Part shown: positions 24,694 to 33,287 of the stretch, in pieces
Layout: each line of letters opens with the position of its first letter
Numbering within the stretch: the first letter of the stretch is position 1
Assembly: GCA_016292745.1 (NCBI GenBank)
Contig: JAEDFO010000017.1
Coordinates: 1 to 42,498 of the forward strand
From: Muribaculaceae bacterium
GTDB taxonomy: Bacteria; Bacteroidota; Bacteroidia; Bacteroidales; Muribaculaceae
Direction: 5' to 3'
DNA: 42,498 bases
Position numbers and translations under genes: made by a program
Notes under the pieces: model-generated
Told to the model about the DNA's origin: nothing
The model's input: only the letters and a program-made list of their open reading frames with translations
Database searches by the model: none

Positions 24694-24738
24694 GTGTCGT
24701 TTTTCGCTTTGCATTTAGTGCTATTTGCAGTAATTTTG
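24694..24738 (+). promoter_or_regulatory. cvpA promoter with weak copy of the shared motif
   Basis: TAATTTTG at 24731-24738 is an exact -7 box, with TTTG at 24708-24711 as -33. GTGTCGTTTTTCGCTT (24694-24709) matches the shared 16-bp motif at 12 of 16 positions and lies exactly 21 nt before the -7 box. Confidence 0.55.
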
Positions 24739-24804
24739 CAGAATATCTGTAAATGCGCCCTGTTGCCAAGGCAATGGCCGAGGAGCAGGCATAAAACAAA
24801 GATT

Positions 24805-25317
24805 ATGAGCATAATAGACTTTCTGATAATTGCCGTAGTGGCAGCCGGAATAATTGTTGGCGGCATGTCGGGGCTGGTTAAGCAGCTCTCGTCGCTGCTG
24901 GCCATTGTGATAGCCATCGTGGTAACCCGCACTTTCGGCACCGAGGCCACCGAGATGCTTCGTGCCATTGTGCCCGACCTCACCGATTCGGCCACCATGG
25001 CCAACGTGTTGGCACACATTTTGCTCTTTGCATTCGTATACCTCACTGTCAGGCTTGCCGGCTCGTTGATGCACTCGCTGCTGACTTCGCTCCATCTGGG
25101 TGGTGCCGACCATATTCTCGGAGCCGTGTTCTGCACTTTCAAGTATCTGCTGATACTGAGCATCATCCTCAACCTGTGGCTATTCATTAGCCCCGAAAGC
25201 GAGATTGTGAACGATTCCTCTCTTTTTGGAGGCTCGGTGTGCCGTTTTATGCTCGACATGGCGCCTTGGCTGCTCAACTCGGAACTTATTCCGCTGGCGA
25301 CCAATTTGGTGCATTAA
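24805..25317 (+). CDS. cvpA: CvpA family membrane protein
   Basis: 170 residues with four predicted membrane helices. It starts MSIIDFLIIAVVAAGIIVGGMSGLVKQLSSLLAIVIAIVV, the typical CvpA opening: a helix, then a G-x-x-x-G turn into the second helix. CvpA proteins are inner-membrane proteins connected with colicin V production and with envelope or bile-stress tolerance in enterobacteria. The precise function is not known. ATG 24805 is supported by the promoter at 24731 and family alignment; the longer frame from 24694 starts before transcription. It lies upstream of sufB with a 60-nt gap that contains a small hairpin. Confidence 0.82.
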   Translation: MSIIDFLIIAVVAAGIIVGGMSGLVKQLSSLLAIVIAIVVTRTFGTEATEMLRAIVPDLTDSATMANVLAHILLFAFVYLTVRLAGSLMHSLLTSLHLGGADHILGAVFCTFKYLLILSIILNLWLFISPESEIVNDSSLFGGSVCRFMLDMAPWLLNSELIPLATNLVH

Positions 25318-25332
25318 TTTGTTATAGCTTAA

Positions 25333-25358
25333 GTGCCGCAATCTTTGCGCTGCGGCAT
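25333..25358 (+). terminator. Hairpin between cvpA and sufB
   Basis: GTGCCGCA (25333-25340) pairs with TGCGGCAT (25351-25358), including one wobble pair, with a 10-nt loop and no T-run. It may be a weak terminator or a structured leader of the suf mRNA. Confidence 0.4.
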
Positions 25359-25377
25359 TACATTGTTGAAAATGTGT

Positions 25378-26853
25378 ATGAAAGAAGAATCAGAAATAAA
25401 CAACAGCGCCCGCAGTAACGCCGACATTATCAACGACGTCACCAAGAGCGACTACAAATACGGGTTTGTCACCGATATCGACACCCACATAATCCCAAAG
25501 GGGCTCAACGAGGAGGTTATTCGGCAGATTTCCGCCCTCAAGGGCGAGCCGCAGTGGCTGCTTGACTTCAGGCTCAACGCTTTCCGCTACTGGCTCACTT
25601 GCAAGATGCCCACTTGGGCTCACCTCGACATCCCCGACATCGACTATCAGGCCATCAGCTACTATGCTGCACCGAAAGCACAAGCCAAAAAATCGTCGAT
25701 GGACGATGTCGACCCCGAGCTGCGCAAGACTTTCGACAAGCTGGGAATATCGCTCGAGGAGCAGATGCGCCTAAGCGGTGTGGCTGTAGATGCCGTGATG
25801 GACAGCGTGAGCGTGCGCACCACATATCGCGACCGTCTGGCCGAACTCGGCGTGATTTTCTGCTCGTTCTCCGAGGCCGTACGCGACTATCCCGACCTGG
25901 TGCGAAAGTATCTCGGCACTGTGGTGCCATACCGCGACAATTTCTTCGCCGCACTAAACTCGGCTGTGTTTTCCGACGGTTCTTTCGTGTATATTCCAAA
26001 AGGTGTGCGCTGCCCAATGGAACTATCCACATATTTCCGCATCAACGCCGCCAATACCGGCCAGTTTGAGCGGACACTCATCGTGGCCGACGACGATGCA
26101 TACGTGTCGTATCTCGAAGGTTGCACTGCGCCCATGCGCGACGAAAACCAGCTCCACGCCGCAATTGTGGAGATTATCGTCGAGGACCGCGCCGAAGTGA
26201 AATACTCTACCGTACAAAACTGGTATCCCGGCGACAAGGACGGTAACGGTGGCATCTACAACTTCGTCACCAAGCGGGGTCTGTGCCGTGGCGACTTCTC
26301 GAAACTGTCATGGACACAGGTCGAGACCGGCTCGGCAATAACCTGGAAATATCCCAGCTGCGTGCTCGCCGGCGACAACTCTGTGGCAGAATTCTATTCG
26401 GTGGCTGTTACCAACAACTATCAGCAGGCCGACACCGGAACCAAGATGATTCACGTGGGAAAGAATTCCCGCTCAACTATCGTTTCGAAAGGCATCTCGG
26501 CCGGCCATAGCCAAAACAGCTACCGCGGACTGGTGAAAGTGGTGCCAGCTGCTTCGGGCGTGAGAAACTACACCCAATGCGACAGCCTGCTGCTTAGCCC
26601 TACATGCGGTGCCCACACTTTCCCATACGTCGATGTGCAGAACGACACCGCTGTAGTGGAGCACGAAGCCACAACTTCGAAAATCAACGAGGACCAGATA
26701 TTCTACTGCAACCAGCGCGGAATTCCCACCGAAGACGCTGTCGGTCTTATAGTTAACGGCTACGCCAAAGAGGTGATGAACAAGCTGCCAATGGAATTTG
26801 CCGTCGAGGCTCAGCGGCTGCTGCAAGTTACCCTCGAAGGCAGCGTAGGATAA
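25378..26853 (+). CDS. sufB: Fe-S cluster assembly scaffold SufB
   Basis: 491 residues. SufB with SufC and SufD forms the SufBC2D scaffold on which Fe-S clusters are built in the cytosol. The sequence contains the expected beta-helix core with GVRCPMELSTYFRINA, YLEGCTAPMRDENQLHAAIVEI, and the conserved C-terminal region ATTSKINEDQIFYCNQRGI. A conserved Cys in YTQCDSLLLSP fits the cluster-binding site. The start may be ATG 25378 or ATG 25372, two codons upstream. It is the first gene of sufBCDS. No convincing TAnnTTTG box was found before it, so it may be read from the cvpA promoter or an atypical one. Confidence 0.95.
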   Translation: MKEESEINNSARSNADIINDVTKSDYKYGFVTDIDTHIIPKGLNEEVIRQISALKGEPQWLLDFRLNAFRYWLTCKMPTWAHLDIPDIDYQAISYYAAPKAQAKKSSMDDVDPELRKTFDKLGISLEEQMRLSGVAVDAVMDSVSVRTTYRDRLAELGVIFCSFSEAVRDYPDLVRKYLGTVVPYRDNFFAALNSAVFSDGSFVYIPKGVRCPMELSTYFRINAANTGQFERTLIVADDDAYVSYLEGCTAPMRDENQLHAAIVEIIVEDRAEVKYSTVQNWYPGDKDGNGGIYNFVTKRGLCRGDFSKLSWTQVETGSAITWKYPSCVLAGDNSVAEFYSVAVTNNYQQADTGTKMIHVGKNSRSTIVSKGISAGHSQNSYRGLVKVVPAASGVRNYTQCDSLLLSPTCGAHTFPYVDVQNDTAVVEHEATTSKINEDQIFYCNQRGIPTEDAVGLIVNGYAKEVMNKLPMEFAVEAQRLLQVTLEGSVG

Positions 26854-26900
26854 CATTGATAACTCTTTTTCTACCCACAAAACAGTAAATTTTCATTACA

Positions 26901-27656
26901 ATGCTCGAAATAAACGATTTACACGCCACCATCGATGGCAAAGAGATTCTTAAAGGCATCAACCTACGGGTTAACGAAGGCGAAGTGCACGCTATTATGG
27001 GCCCTAACGGCTCTGGCAAAAGCACTCTCTCGGCTGTTCTAACCGGAAATCCAGCCTACACCGTAACAGGCGGACAGGTTACTTTCTGCGGTAAGAACCT
27101 GCTCGAACTCTCGCCCGAGGACCGTTCTCACGAAGGATTATTCCTCAGCTTCCAGTATCCCGTGGAAATCCCCGGTGTGTCGATGGTTAACTTCATGCGC
27201 GCTGCCGTGAACGAAAAGCGAAAATACTTCAACCTGCCACCGCTCTCAGCTTCGGAATTCCTGAAATTGATGCGCGAAAAACGTGCCGTGGTCGAACTCG
27301 ACAACAAGCTGGCTTCGCGCTCGGTGAACGAGGGCTTCTCGGGTGGTGAAAAAAAACGCAACGAAATTTTCCAGATGGCCGTGCTCGAGCCTAAACTTTC
27401 AATTCTCGACGAAACCGACAGCGGTCTCGACATCGATGCTCTCCGGATTGTGGCTGGTGGCGTTAACAAACTCAAGACCGAGCGCAACGCTACCATCGTG
27501 ATTACTCACTACCAGCGCCTGCTCGACTACATCAAACCCGACTTTGTCCATGTGCTCTACAAAGGTCGTATTGTGCGCACTGGTGGCCCGGAACTCGCCC
27601 TCGAACTCGAGGAACGCGGTTACGACTGGATTAAGCAGATGGAGGACAACAAATAA
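26901..27656 (+). CDS. sufC: Fe-S cluster assembly ATPase SufC
   Basis: 251 residues, ABC-type ATPase. The Walker A motif GPNGSGKST begins at residue 34. The signature motif FSGGEKKRNE lies near 148, Walker B with LSILDETDSGLD near 170, and the H-loop in VITHYQRLL. The LDETDSGLD form is characteristic of SufC. It binds SufB and SufD and powers the scaffold's conformational change. It sits 47 nt after sufB and 43 nt before sufD. Confidence 0.96.
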   Translation: MLEINDLHATIDGKEILKGINLRVNEGEVHAIMGPNGSGKSTLSAVLTGNPAYTVTGGQVTFCGKNLLELSPEDRSHEGLFLSFQYPVEIPGVSMVNFMRAAVNEKRKYFNLPPLSASEFLKLMREKRAVVELDNKLASRSVNEGFSGGEKKRNEIFQMAVLEPKLSILDETDSGLDIDALRIVAGGVNKLKTERNATIVITHYQRLLDYIKPDFVHVLYKGRIVRTGGPELALELEERGYDWIKQMEDNK

Positions 27657-27699
27657 CCGACGGCCCACTGTAGCCATCGCCAGAGAGAGATATTTAGAC

Positions 27700-29067
27700 A
27701 TGAAACAATATATCGACTTTTTCAACCAGCAACGCGACGCCATCTGCGCCAACTCGGCCCCGGTGATCAACGCTCAACGTGACCATGCGCTCAACGTGGT
27801 GCAGAACTCCGTTCTGCCTCACATTGGCGACGAGCACTACAAGATTACCGACATCGATGCCATTATGGCTCCTGACTACGGTATCAACAGTAACCGGATT
27901 GGAATCCCGGCCGACATCGCCGAAGCTTTCCGCTGCGACGTGCCCAACCTGTCAACCTGGCTGTATTTCCTCATCAACGACTCGTTCCGCGCCGGAAAGC
28001 CGTCGGGAGTGCATCTTCCCGATGGTGTTATCATCGATTCGCTTGCCAATGCCGCCATCAACCACCCGCAGCTCGTGAAGCAATACTATAACACCATTGC
28101 CCACGCCGACAACCCACGAGTGGCTCTCAACACCTTGCTCGCTCAAGACGGTGTGATGATATATGTGCCAAAGGGGGTTGTGCTCGAACGCCCAATCCAG
28201 ATTGTAAACATCCTTAACGGAGCCGTGCCTATGATGGCAATCAGGCGTCTGCTTATCGTAGCCGACGAAGGTGCTTCGCTCAAGCTTCTGCTCTGCGACC
28301 ACACTCAGAACCGAAACGTCGCTTTCGCCGACAACCAGATTATCGAAGTTTACGCCGCTACCAACAGCACCATCGACATCTACGACCTCGAGGAGTCGAC
28401 TCCGCTTACTAAGCGCACCTCGATGCTTTTCGCACGCCAATGCTCTGGCTCGAACCTGCTAGTGAACAATGTGACTCTGGCTAACGGCATTACACGAAAC
28501 GACGTGTTTGTCGACCTCACCGGCGAGCATTCCGAAACTCACCTCTACGGTATGGCAATCGGACAGGACAACTCCCACATCGACAACTACACTTCGGTGA
28601 GCCACAACATGCCGCATTGCCACACTCGCGAGCAGTTCAAATATCTGCTCGACGACCACTCACAAGGCGCTTTTGAAGGTAAAATCCTTGTGCTCGAGGG
28701 TGCCGACAAGACTGAAGCGTATCAAAGCAACAACAATATTATCGCATCTCCAAATGCCAAGATGCACACCAAACCACAACTCGAAATCTATGCCGACGAC
28801 GTGAAGTGCAGCCACGGCGCCACAATTGGACAACTCGACCAGAACGCACTTTTCTATATGCGTACACGAGGCGTTTCGGAAAAGGATGCCAGGATGCTCC
28901 TTATGCAGGCGTTCATGGCCGACGTTGTGGATTGTGTGCGTCTCGATGCCCTGCGCGACCGTCTGCGCCTGCTCGTCGAAAAGCGTCTCTCCGGCTCCTG
29001 GGCCCTCTGCAACGATTGCGGCATAAAATGCCACGACAAAATCAACGCTGAAAACAATGGGAAATAA
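27700..29067 (+). CDS. sufD: Fe-S cluster assembly protein SufD
   Basis: 455 residues, paralogue of SufB with the same right-handed beta-helix. Landmarks are MIYVPKGVVLERPIQIVNIL near residue 155, VSHNMPHCHTREQFKYLLDD, and the conserved segment KPQLEIYADDVKCSHGATIGQLD near residue 360, where Cys and His are the cluster-site candidates. ATG 27700 gives MKQYIDFFNQQRDAICANS, and the longer frame overlaps sufC in a different reading. The stop overlaps the sufS start by 11 nt, indicating translational coupling. Confidence 0.94.
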   Translation: MKQYIDFFNQQRDAICANSAPVINAQRDHALNVVQNSVLPHIGDEHYKITDIDAIMAPDYGINSNRIGIPADIAEAFRCDVPNLSTWLYFLINDSFRAGKPSGVHLPDGVIIDSLANAAINHPQLVKQYYNTIAHADNPRVALNTLLAQDGVMIYVPKGVVLERPIQIVNILNGAVPMMAIRRLLIVADEGASLKLLLCDHTQNRNVAFADNQIIEVYAATNSTIDIYDLEESTPLTKRTSMLFARQCSGSNLLVNNVTLANGITRNDVFVDLTGEHSETHLYGMAIGQDNSHIDNYTSVSHNMPHCHTREQFKYLLDDHSQGAFEGKILVLEGADKTEAYQSNNNIIASPNAKMHTKPQLEIYADDVKCSHGATIGQLDQNALFYMRTRGVSEKDARMLLMQAFMADVVDCVRLDALRDRLRLLVEKRLSGSWALCNDCGIKCHDKINAENNGK

Positions 29068-30286
29068 CACCGAACTCAACATCAACGGAATCCGTAACGA
29101 CTTTCCTATTCTGCAACGCACTATCGACGGAAAGCCGCTAATATATCTCGACAACACTGCCACTTCGCAAACTCCGCGATGTGTGGTCGAGGCTATTGCC
29201 AACGAATATTACACCTCAAAGGCAAATGTACACCGTGGTGTCCACACTCTTTCGCAGGAAGCCACCGACCTCCAGGAATCGGCCCGCGAGAAGGTGCGCC
29301 GATACATCAACGCTGCTTCCACCGAGGAGATTGTGTTCACTCGCGGAACCACCGAAGCCATCAACCTGGTGGCATCGGGTATGGGGCAGTCGATGTGCAA
29401 CGGCGACGAGATTATTCTGACTGTGATGGAGCACCACTCTAACATAGTGCCTTGGCAACTTATCCGAAACCACGCACAGGTGTCGATTAAAGTTGTGCCT
29501 ATCGATGCCGAAGGACGCCTGCAGCTCGATGTATATAAGTCGCTATTCAGCGAAACCACCCGTATGGTGGCCATCGCACACGTGTCGAATGTGCTCGGCA
29601 CCGTCAACCCCGTGAAGGAAATGATTGCCATTGCCCACAGCCACGGCGTGCCGGTGCTCGTCGACGGCGCACAGGCTGCCCCACATCTCGATATCGACGT
29701 GGCCGACCTCGATGCCGACTTCTACGTGTTCTCAAGCCATAAGATGTACGGCCCCACCGGTGTGGGAGTGCTCTACGGCAAAAAAAAGCTGCTGGCCAAG
29801 CTGCCGCCATATCAAGGCGGTGGCGAAATGATTGCCAACGTGTCGTTCGAAAAAACAACTTTCGCCGACCTCCCCTACAAATTTGAGGCCGGGACACCCG
29901 ATTTTGTGGGAATTGCTGCCTTCTCTAAGGCTCTCGACTATATTGAATCAATCGGCCTCGAGCGAATACGCCGCCACGAGGCTCACCTCACCGAAATGGC
30001 CACAGAACTGCTGATGCAGATTCCCGGAATGCGAATCTTCGGCACCGCGCCGGGTAAAAGCGCAGTCATTTCGTTCCTTGTCAACGGCATTCACCACTAC
30101 GATATGGGAATGCTCCTCGACAAGCTCGGTGTGGCCGTGCGCACCGGTCACCACTGCGCACAGCCGCTGATGAACGCACTCGGCGTGGAAGGAACCGTCA
30201 GAGCTTCGTTTGCCGTTTACAACACCGACGACGAGGTGCTACAATTTGTCGAAGCCGTGAACCGTGTAGTCAAAATGCTGAGTTAA
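29057..30286 (+). CDS. sufS: Cysteine desulfurase SufS
   Basis: 409 residues. A PLP enzyme that takes sulfur from cysteine as a persulfide for Fe-S assembly. The PLP-binding Lys229 lies in FSSHKMYGPTG. The catalytic Cys367 is in RTGHHCAQPLM, the group II (SufS) form. N-terminal YLDNTATSQTP and HRGVHTLSQ are also typical. It overlaps sufD. SufS usually needs SufE or SufU for sulfur transfer; neither is encoded in the window. The next gene is a metal-ABC permease after 18 nt. Confidence 0.95.
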   Translation: MGNNTELNINGIRNDFPILQRTIDGKPLIYLDNTATSQTPRCVVEAIANEYYTSKANVHRGVHTLSQEATDLQESAREKVRRYINAASTEEIVFTRGTTEAINLVASGMGQSMCNGDEIILTVMEHHSNIVPWQLIRNHAQVSIKVVPIDAEGRLQLDVYKSLFSETTRMVAIAHVSNVLGTVNPVKEMIAIAHSHGVPVLVDGAQAAPHLDIDVADLDADFYVFSSHKMYGPTGVGVLYGKKKLLAKLPPYQGGGEMIANVSFEKTTFADLPYKFEAGTPDFVGIAAFSKALDYIESIGLERIRRHEAHLTEMATELLMQIPGMRIFGTAPGKSAVISFLVNGIHHYDMGMLLDKLGVAVRTGHHCAQPLMNALGVEGTVRASFAVYNTDDEVLQFVEAVNRVVKMLS

Positions 30287-30304
30287 CCACTTTTTACAGC
30301 CACG

Positions 30305-31102
30305 ATGGAAATCCTTTCGTATCCATTTGTCCAGAACGCATTGGCCGGCATACTGCTTGTGAGCATCGTATCGGCCATTATCGGCACATACATTGTCACA
30401 CGCCGCATGACTTTCATTGCCGGAGGAATCACACACGCTTGTTTCGGCGGCCTCGGCCTTGGATATTTCCTGGGCATCAGCCCTGTTGCAATGGCGGGGG
30501 TGTTTGCCGTGGGTGCCTCGCTCGGTGTGGAATGGATGTCGACAAAGGCGAAAATCCGCGAAGACTCAGCGATTTCGGTGGTATGGGCTTTGGGTATGGC
30601 AATCGGCACTCTATTCATTTTCCTTACGCCCGGATATGTGCCCGAACTTAGTTCGTTCCTGTTCGGAAACATCCTTACCATCACCCGCGCCGACCTGATG
30701 GCATTTGCCATATACGCCGCTGTGCTCATTGCTTTCTTCGCTCTGCGGTTCCGTACTGTCATTGCTTGCACATTCGACCGCGACTTCGCGCGAACAATCA
30801 ACCTGCCGGTGGTGGCGGTCAACTATATCATGACAATCCTCGTGGCACTATGCATTGTGCTCACCATCAGGCTTATTGGCATAATGCTGCTGATGTCGAT
30901 GTTCACCATGCCACAACTCATTGCCGAAAGCTATTCCCGACAGTTCAAGGGCATAATGCTCATTTCGGTGGCAGTGAGCATTGTGTGCAGCATAATCGGC
31001 CTCGCTGCCGCTTTCTTTATCGATGTACCGGTGTCGGCCACAATAGTAATCACTCTGGCCGTGGCTTTTGCCGCTTCCCGGCTGTTCAACGCACTTAGAT
31101 AA
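30305..31102 (+). CDS. Metal ABC transporter permease (ZnuB/MntB type)
   Basis: 265 residues with about eight membrane helices. Family motifs are GTYIVTRRMTFIAGGITHACFGGLGLG in the N-terminal third (the segment that contacts the ATPase and forms the metal path) and LTIRLIGIMLLMSMFTMPQLIA near residue 190. These transporters import Zn, Mn or Fe across the inner membrane together with an ATPase and a solute-binding lipoprotein, neither of which is encoded here. The gene begins 18 nt after sufS, so it probably belongs to the suf transcript. Metal specificity cannot be read; iron would fit the context. Whether SufC or a distant ATPase energises it is unknown. Confidence 0.87.
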   Translation: MEILSYPFVQNALAGILLVSIVSAIIGTYIVTRRMTFIAGGITHACFGGLGLGYFLGISPVAMAGVFAVGASLGVEWMSTKAKIREDSAISVVWALGMAIGTLFIFLTPGYVPELSSFLFGNILTITRADLMAFAIYAAVLIAFFALRFRTVIACTFDRDFARTINLPVVAVNYIMTILVALCIVLTIRLIGIMLLMSMFTMPQLIAESYSRQFKGIMLISVAVSIVCSIIGLAAAFFIDVPVSATIVITLAVAFAASRLFNALR

Positions 31103-31147
31103 ATCACTATATTTTCTTAATTTGATTTCTGGTTCGGCAGAAAACAC

Positions 31148-31155
31148 TATATTTG
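31148..31155 (+). promoter_or_regulatory. -7 box of rpoN
   Basis: TATATTTG fits TAnnTTTG and lies 18 nt before ATG 31174. The nearest TTTG upstream (31121-31124) is 23 nt away, slightly long. Confidence 0.5.
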
Positions 31156-31173
31156 CATAGAATCTGACTGATA

Positions 31174-32631
31174 ATGCAAGAGAAGCAATCGTTAAGCCAA
31201 GAGCAGAAGCTACAGCAACGTCTCTCGCCCATGCAGGTGCAGTACGTTAAAATGCTCGAGATGAACCGTCTTGAGGTGGAAGAAGCTGTGCGAAATGAAA
31301 TCGAGGACAATCCAGCTCTGGAAATCGCCGAGCCTTCCCCTCTCGAGGAGGCCGTTACAAAAGACGACGAAGGTCAGGAGTTCACCGAAAGCGCCGACGA
31401 TATGCAACGCGCCGACTACCGCGACGAGGACGACATCCCTTATTATCGCACAAACATCAACAATTCAAGCCCCGACGACGAGCACCACGAGGCTATTGCA
31501 ATTAGCGAAACTTCGCTAATCGACTATCTCGAAGAGCAACTCGGCGAACGCGACCTCGACGAGCACTCGCTCCTGATTGCCAAATACATTATCGGAAACA
31601 TCGACGACAACGGATACCTGCTCCGATCGGCCATCGCCATCAGCGACGACATTGCTTTCCAGACAGGGCTCGATGTGAGCTCGGCTCAGGTGAACGATGT
31701 GCTGCAGATTGTCCGCGACCTTGACCCTCCGGGTGTTGGCGCTACCGACCTGCGCGACTGCCTGCTGCTGCAGCTCGAACGCCGCGAAGGCTCTCCGGCC
31801 AACCTACTGGCTTATAAAATCATCGACCGGCACTTCGACGCATTCATCAAACGTCACTACGACAAGATTGCTCAGGCTATGGGCCTATCGCAGGAACAGA
31901 TGACTGCTGCCGTCGACGAAATCCGCTCGCTTAACCCTAAGCCGGGAAGCGTTGTGGCCGGCTCTGTCGCCGAAACACTGTCGCAACAGGTGATGCCCGA
32001 CTTCAATGTCGATGTTGACGGCGACGAAATCACCGTCACCCTGCTCAACAACCTCCCCGAACTGCAAATCGAGGAATCGTTCTCGGCCTTGAACGACAAC
32101 TACCAACGCTCGAAACCCGCAAACCGCAATGACGAAGCCGCTGCAGCTTTTGTCAAGCAGAAATACGATTCGGCAGCCAACTTCATTAAAATTCTGCGTC
32201 AACGCCAGGAAACACTGTTCAATGTGTTCAGCGCAATCGTTCGCCGACAACGCGAATTCTTCCTTTCCGGCGACGAAACCACCATGCGACCCATGCTCCT
32301 GAAGGATATCGGCGAAGACACCGGATACGACCTCTCTGTCATTTCCCGCGCAACTTCCGGAAAATATGTGATGACGCAATGGGGCATTTTCCCCCTGAAA
32401 TACTTCTTCAACGAAGCCATGCAGCACTCCAACGGTGAAGAGGTATCTTCGCACGAAGTGCTTTCAATTATAAAATCGGTGATTGCCGACGAAGACAAGA
32501 CAAAGCCCATGAGCGACGAGCAGCTTTGCCTGATTCTAAAGCAACACGGCTACGAAATTGCCCGCCGAACGGTCGCCAAATACCGCGAACGGCTCGGAAT
32601 ACCCGTGGCACGCCTCAGAAAATCTTATTGA
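31174..32631 (+). CDS. rpoN: RNA polymerase sigma-54 factor
   Basis: 485 residues. The Gln-rich region I (KQSLSQEQKLQQRLSPMQVQYVKML) contacts core polymerase and activators. An acidic region II follows (residues 50-110), then a core-binding domain with GNIDDNGYLL and LDPPGVGATDLRDCLLLQL. The DNA-binding domain has an HTH around residues 365-395. The RpoN box ARRTVAKYRE is intact at 463-472. Sigma-54 directs transcription from -24/-12 promoters and needs an AAA+ activator. No such activator is encoded in the window. The gene has its own promoter and is followed by the PAP2-like gene after 21 nt. Confidence 0.96.
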   Translation: MQEKQSLSQEQKLQQRLSPMQVQYVKMLEMNRLEVEEAVRNEIEDNPALEIAEPSPLEEAVTKDDEGQEFTESADDMQRADYRDEDDIPYYRTNINNSSPDDEHHEAIAISETSLIDYLEEQLGERDLDEHSLLIAKYIIGNIDDNGYLLRSAIAISDDIAFQTGLDVSSAQVNDVLQIVRDLDPPGVGATDLRDCLLLQLERREGSPANLLAYKIIDRHFDAFIKRHYDKIAQAMGLSQEQMTAAVDEIRSLNPKPGSVVAGSVAETLSQQVMPDFNVDVDGDEITVTLLNNLPELQIEESFSALNDNYQRSKPANRNDEAAAAFVKQKYDSAANFIKILRQRQETLFNVFSAIVRRQREFFLSGDETTMRPMLLKDIGEDTGYDLSVISRATSGKYVMTQWGIFPLKYFFNEAMQHSNGEEVSSHEVLSIIKSVIADEDKTKPMSDEQLCLILKQHGYEIARRTVAKYRERLGIPVARLRKSY

Positions 32632-32652
32632 CAAACAATAACCACCACTATA

Positions 32653-33264
32653 ATGCGCAACATTGCATCTTTTTTCTCTTCGGTATTCAATCCGCTGCTG
32701 CTCCCAACCTATGGTGTGTTTCTGGTGCTATGGGTATCGATTCTTTGCTATCTGCCGGTGGGCTCACGCCTCACTGTGCTACTGGTCATTTTCGGTATCA
32801 CATGCATCCTACCTATGGTGCTCATCGCTCTTCTGCACAACATGAGATTCATCACCGACAAGCAGCTGCGCACACGCCAGGAACGCTGGATTCCATACAT
32901 TTTTGCCACACTTTGCTATGTTGGCGCCGCTTTCTACCTTATACACGTGCATTCCCCGCTATGGCTCACCGCTTTCATGTGGGGCGCCATCGCTTCGATT
33001 GTTGTGGCTTGCGTGGTTAACTTCTTCTGGAAAATCAGTGCTCATGCAACCGGCATTGCCGGATTGGTGGCATTGCTCTTCAGCCTGCACAACATGGGGC
33101 TCGCCGCTTTCGACATCATGTGGCTCATATGCCTCACCATTGTGTTTGCCGGCGCCGTAGGCTCCTCGCGCATTGCTCTCGGCCATCACACCCTCGGTCA
33201 AGTGCTCGCCGGATATGTCAACGGTGTAGTGTGCATCTATTTGGCCGAACTGCTATTTTCGTAA
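32653..33264 (+). CDS. PAP2-like integral membrane phosphatase family protein
   Basis: 203 residues with about six membrane helices. Elements of the PAP2 phosphatase signature are present: DKQLRTRQERWIP (first basic motif, imperfect), KISAHATGIAG in the place of PSGH, and SSRIALGHHTLGQVLAGY in the place of SRx5Hx3D. The usual last Asp is Gln here, and PSGH is SAHATG. Activity on a lipid phosphate (undecaprenyl-PP, lipid A or phosphatidate) is therefore plausible but not certain. Located in the inner membrane. It lies between rpoN (21-nt gap) and purE (23-nt gap), apparently in one transcript. Confidence 0.72.
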   Translation: MRNIASFFSSVFNPLLLPTYGVFLVLWVSILCYLPVGSRLTVLLVIFGITCILPMVLIALLHNMRFITDKQLRTRQERWIPYIFATLCYVGAAFYLIHVHSPLWLTAFMWGAIASIVVACVVNFFWKISAHATGIAGLVALLFSLHNMGLAAFDIMWLICLTIVFAGAVGSSRIALGHHTLGQVLAGYVNGVVCIYLAELLFS

Positions 33265-33287
33265 CCATCAAACAATATATATCGCAT

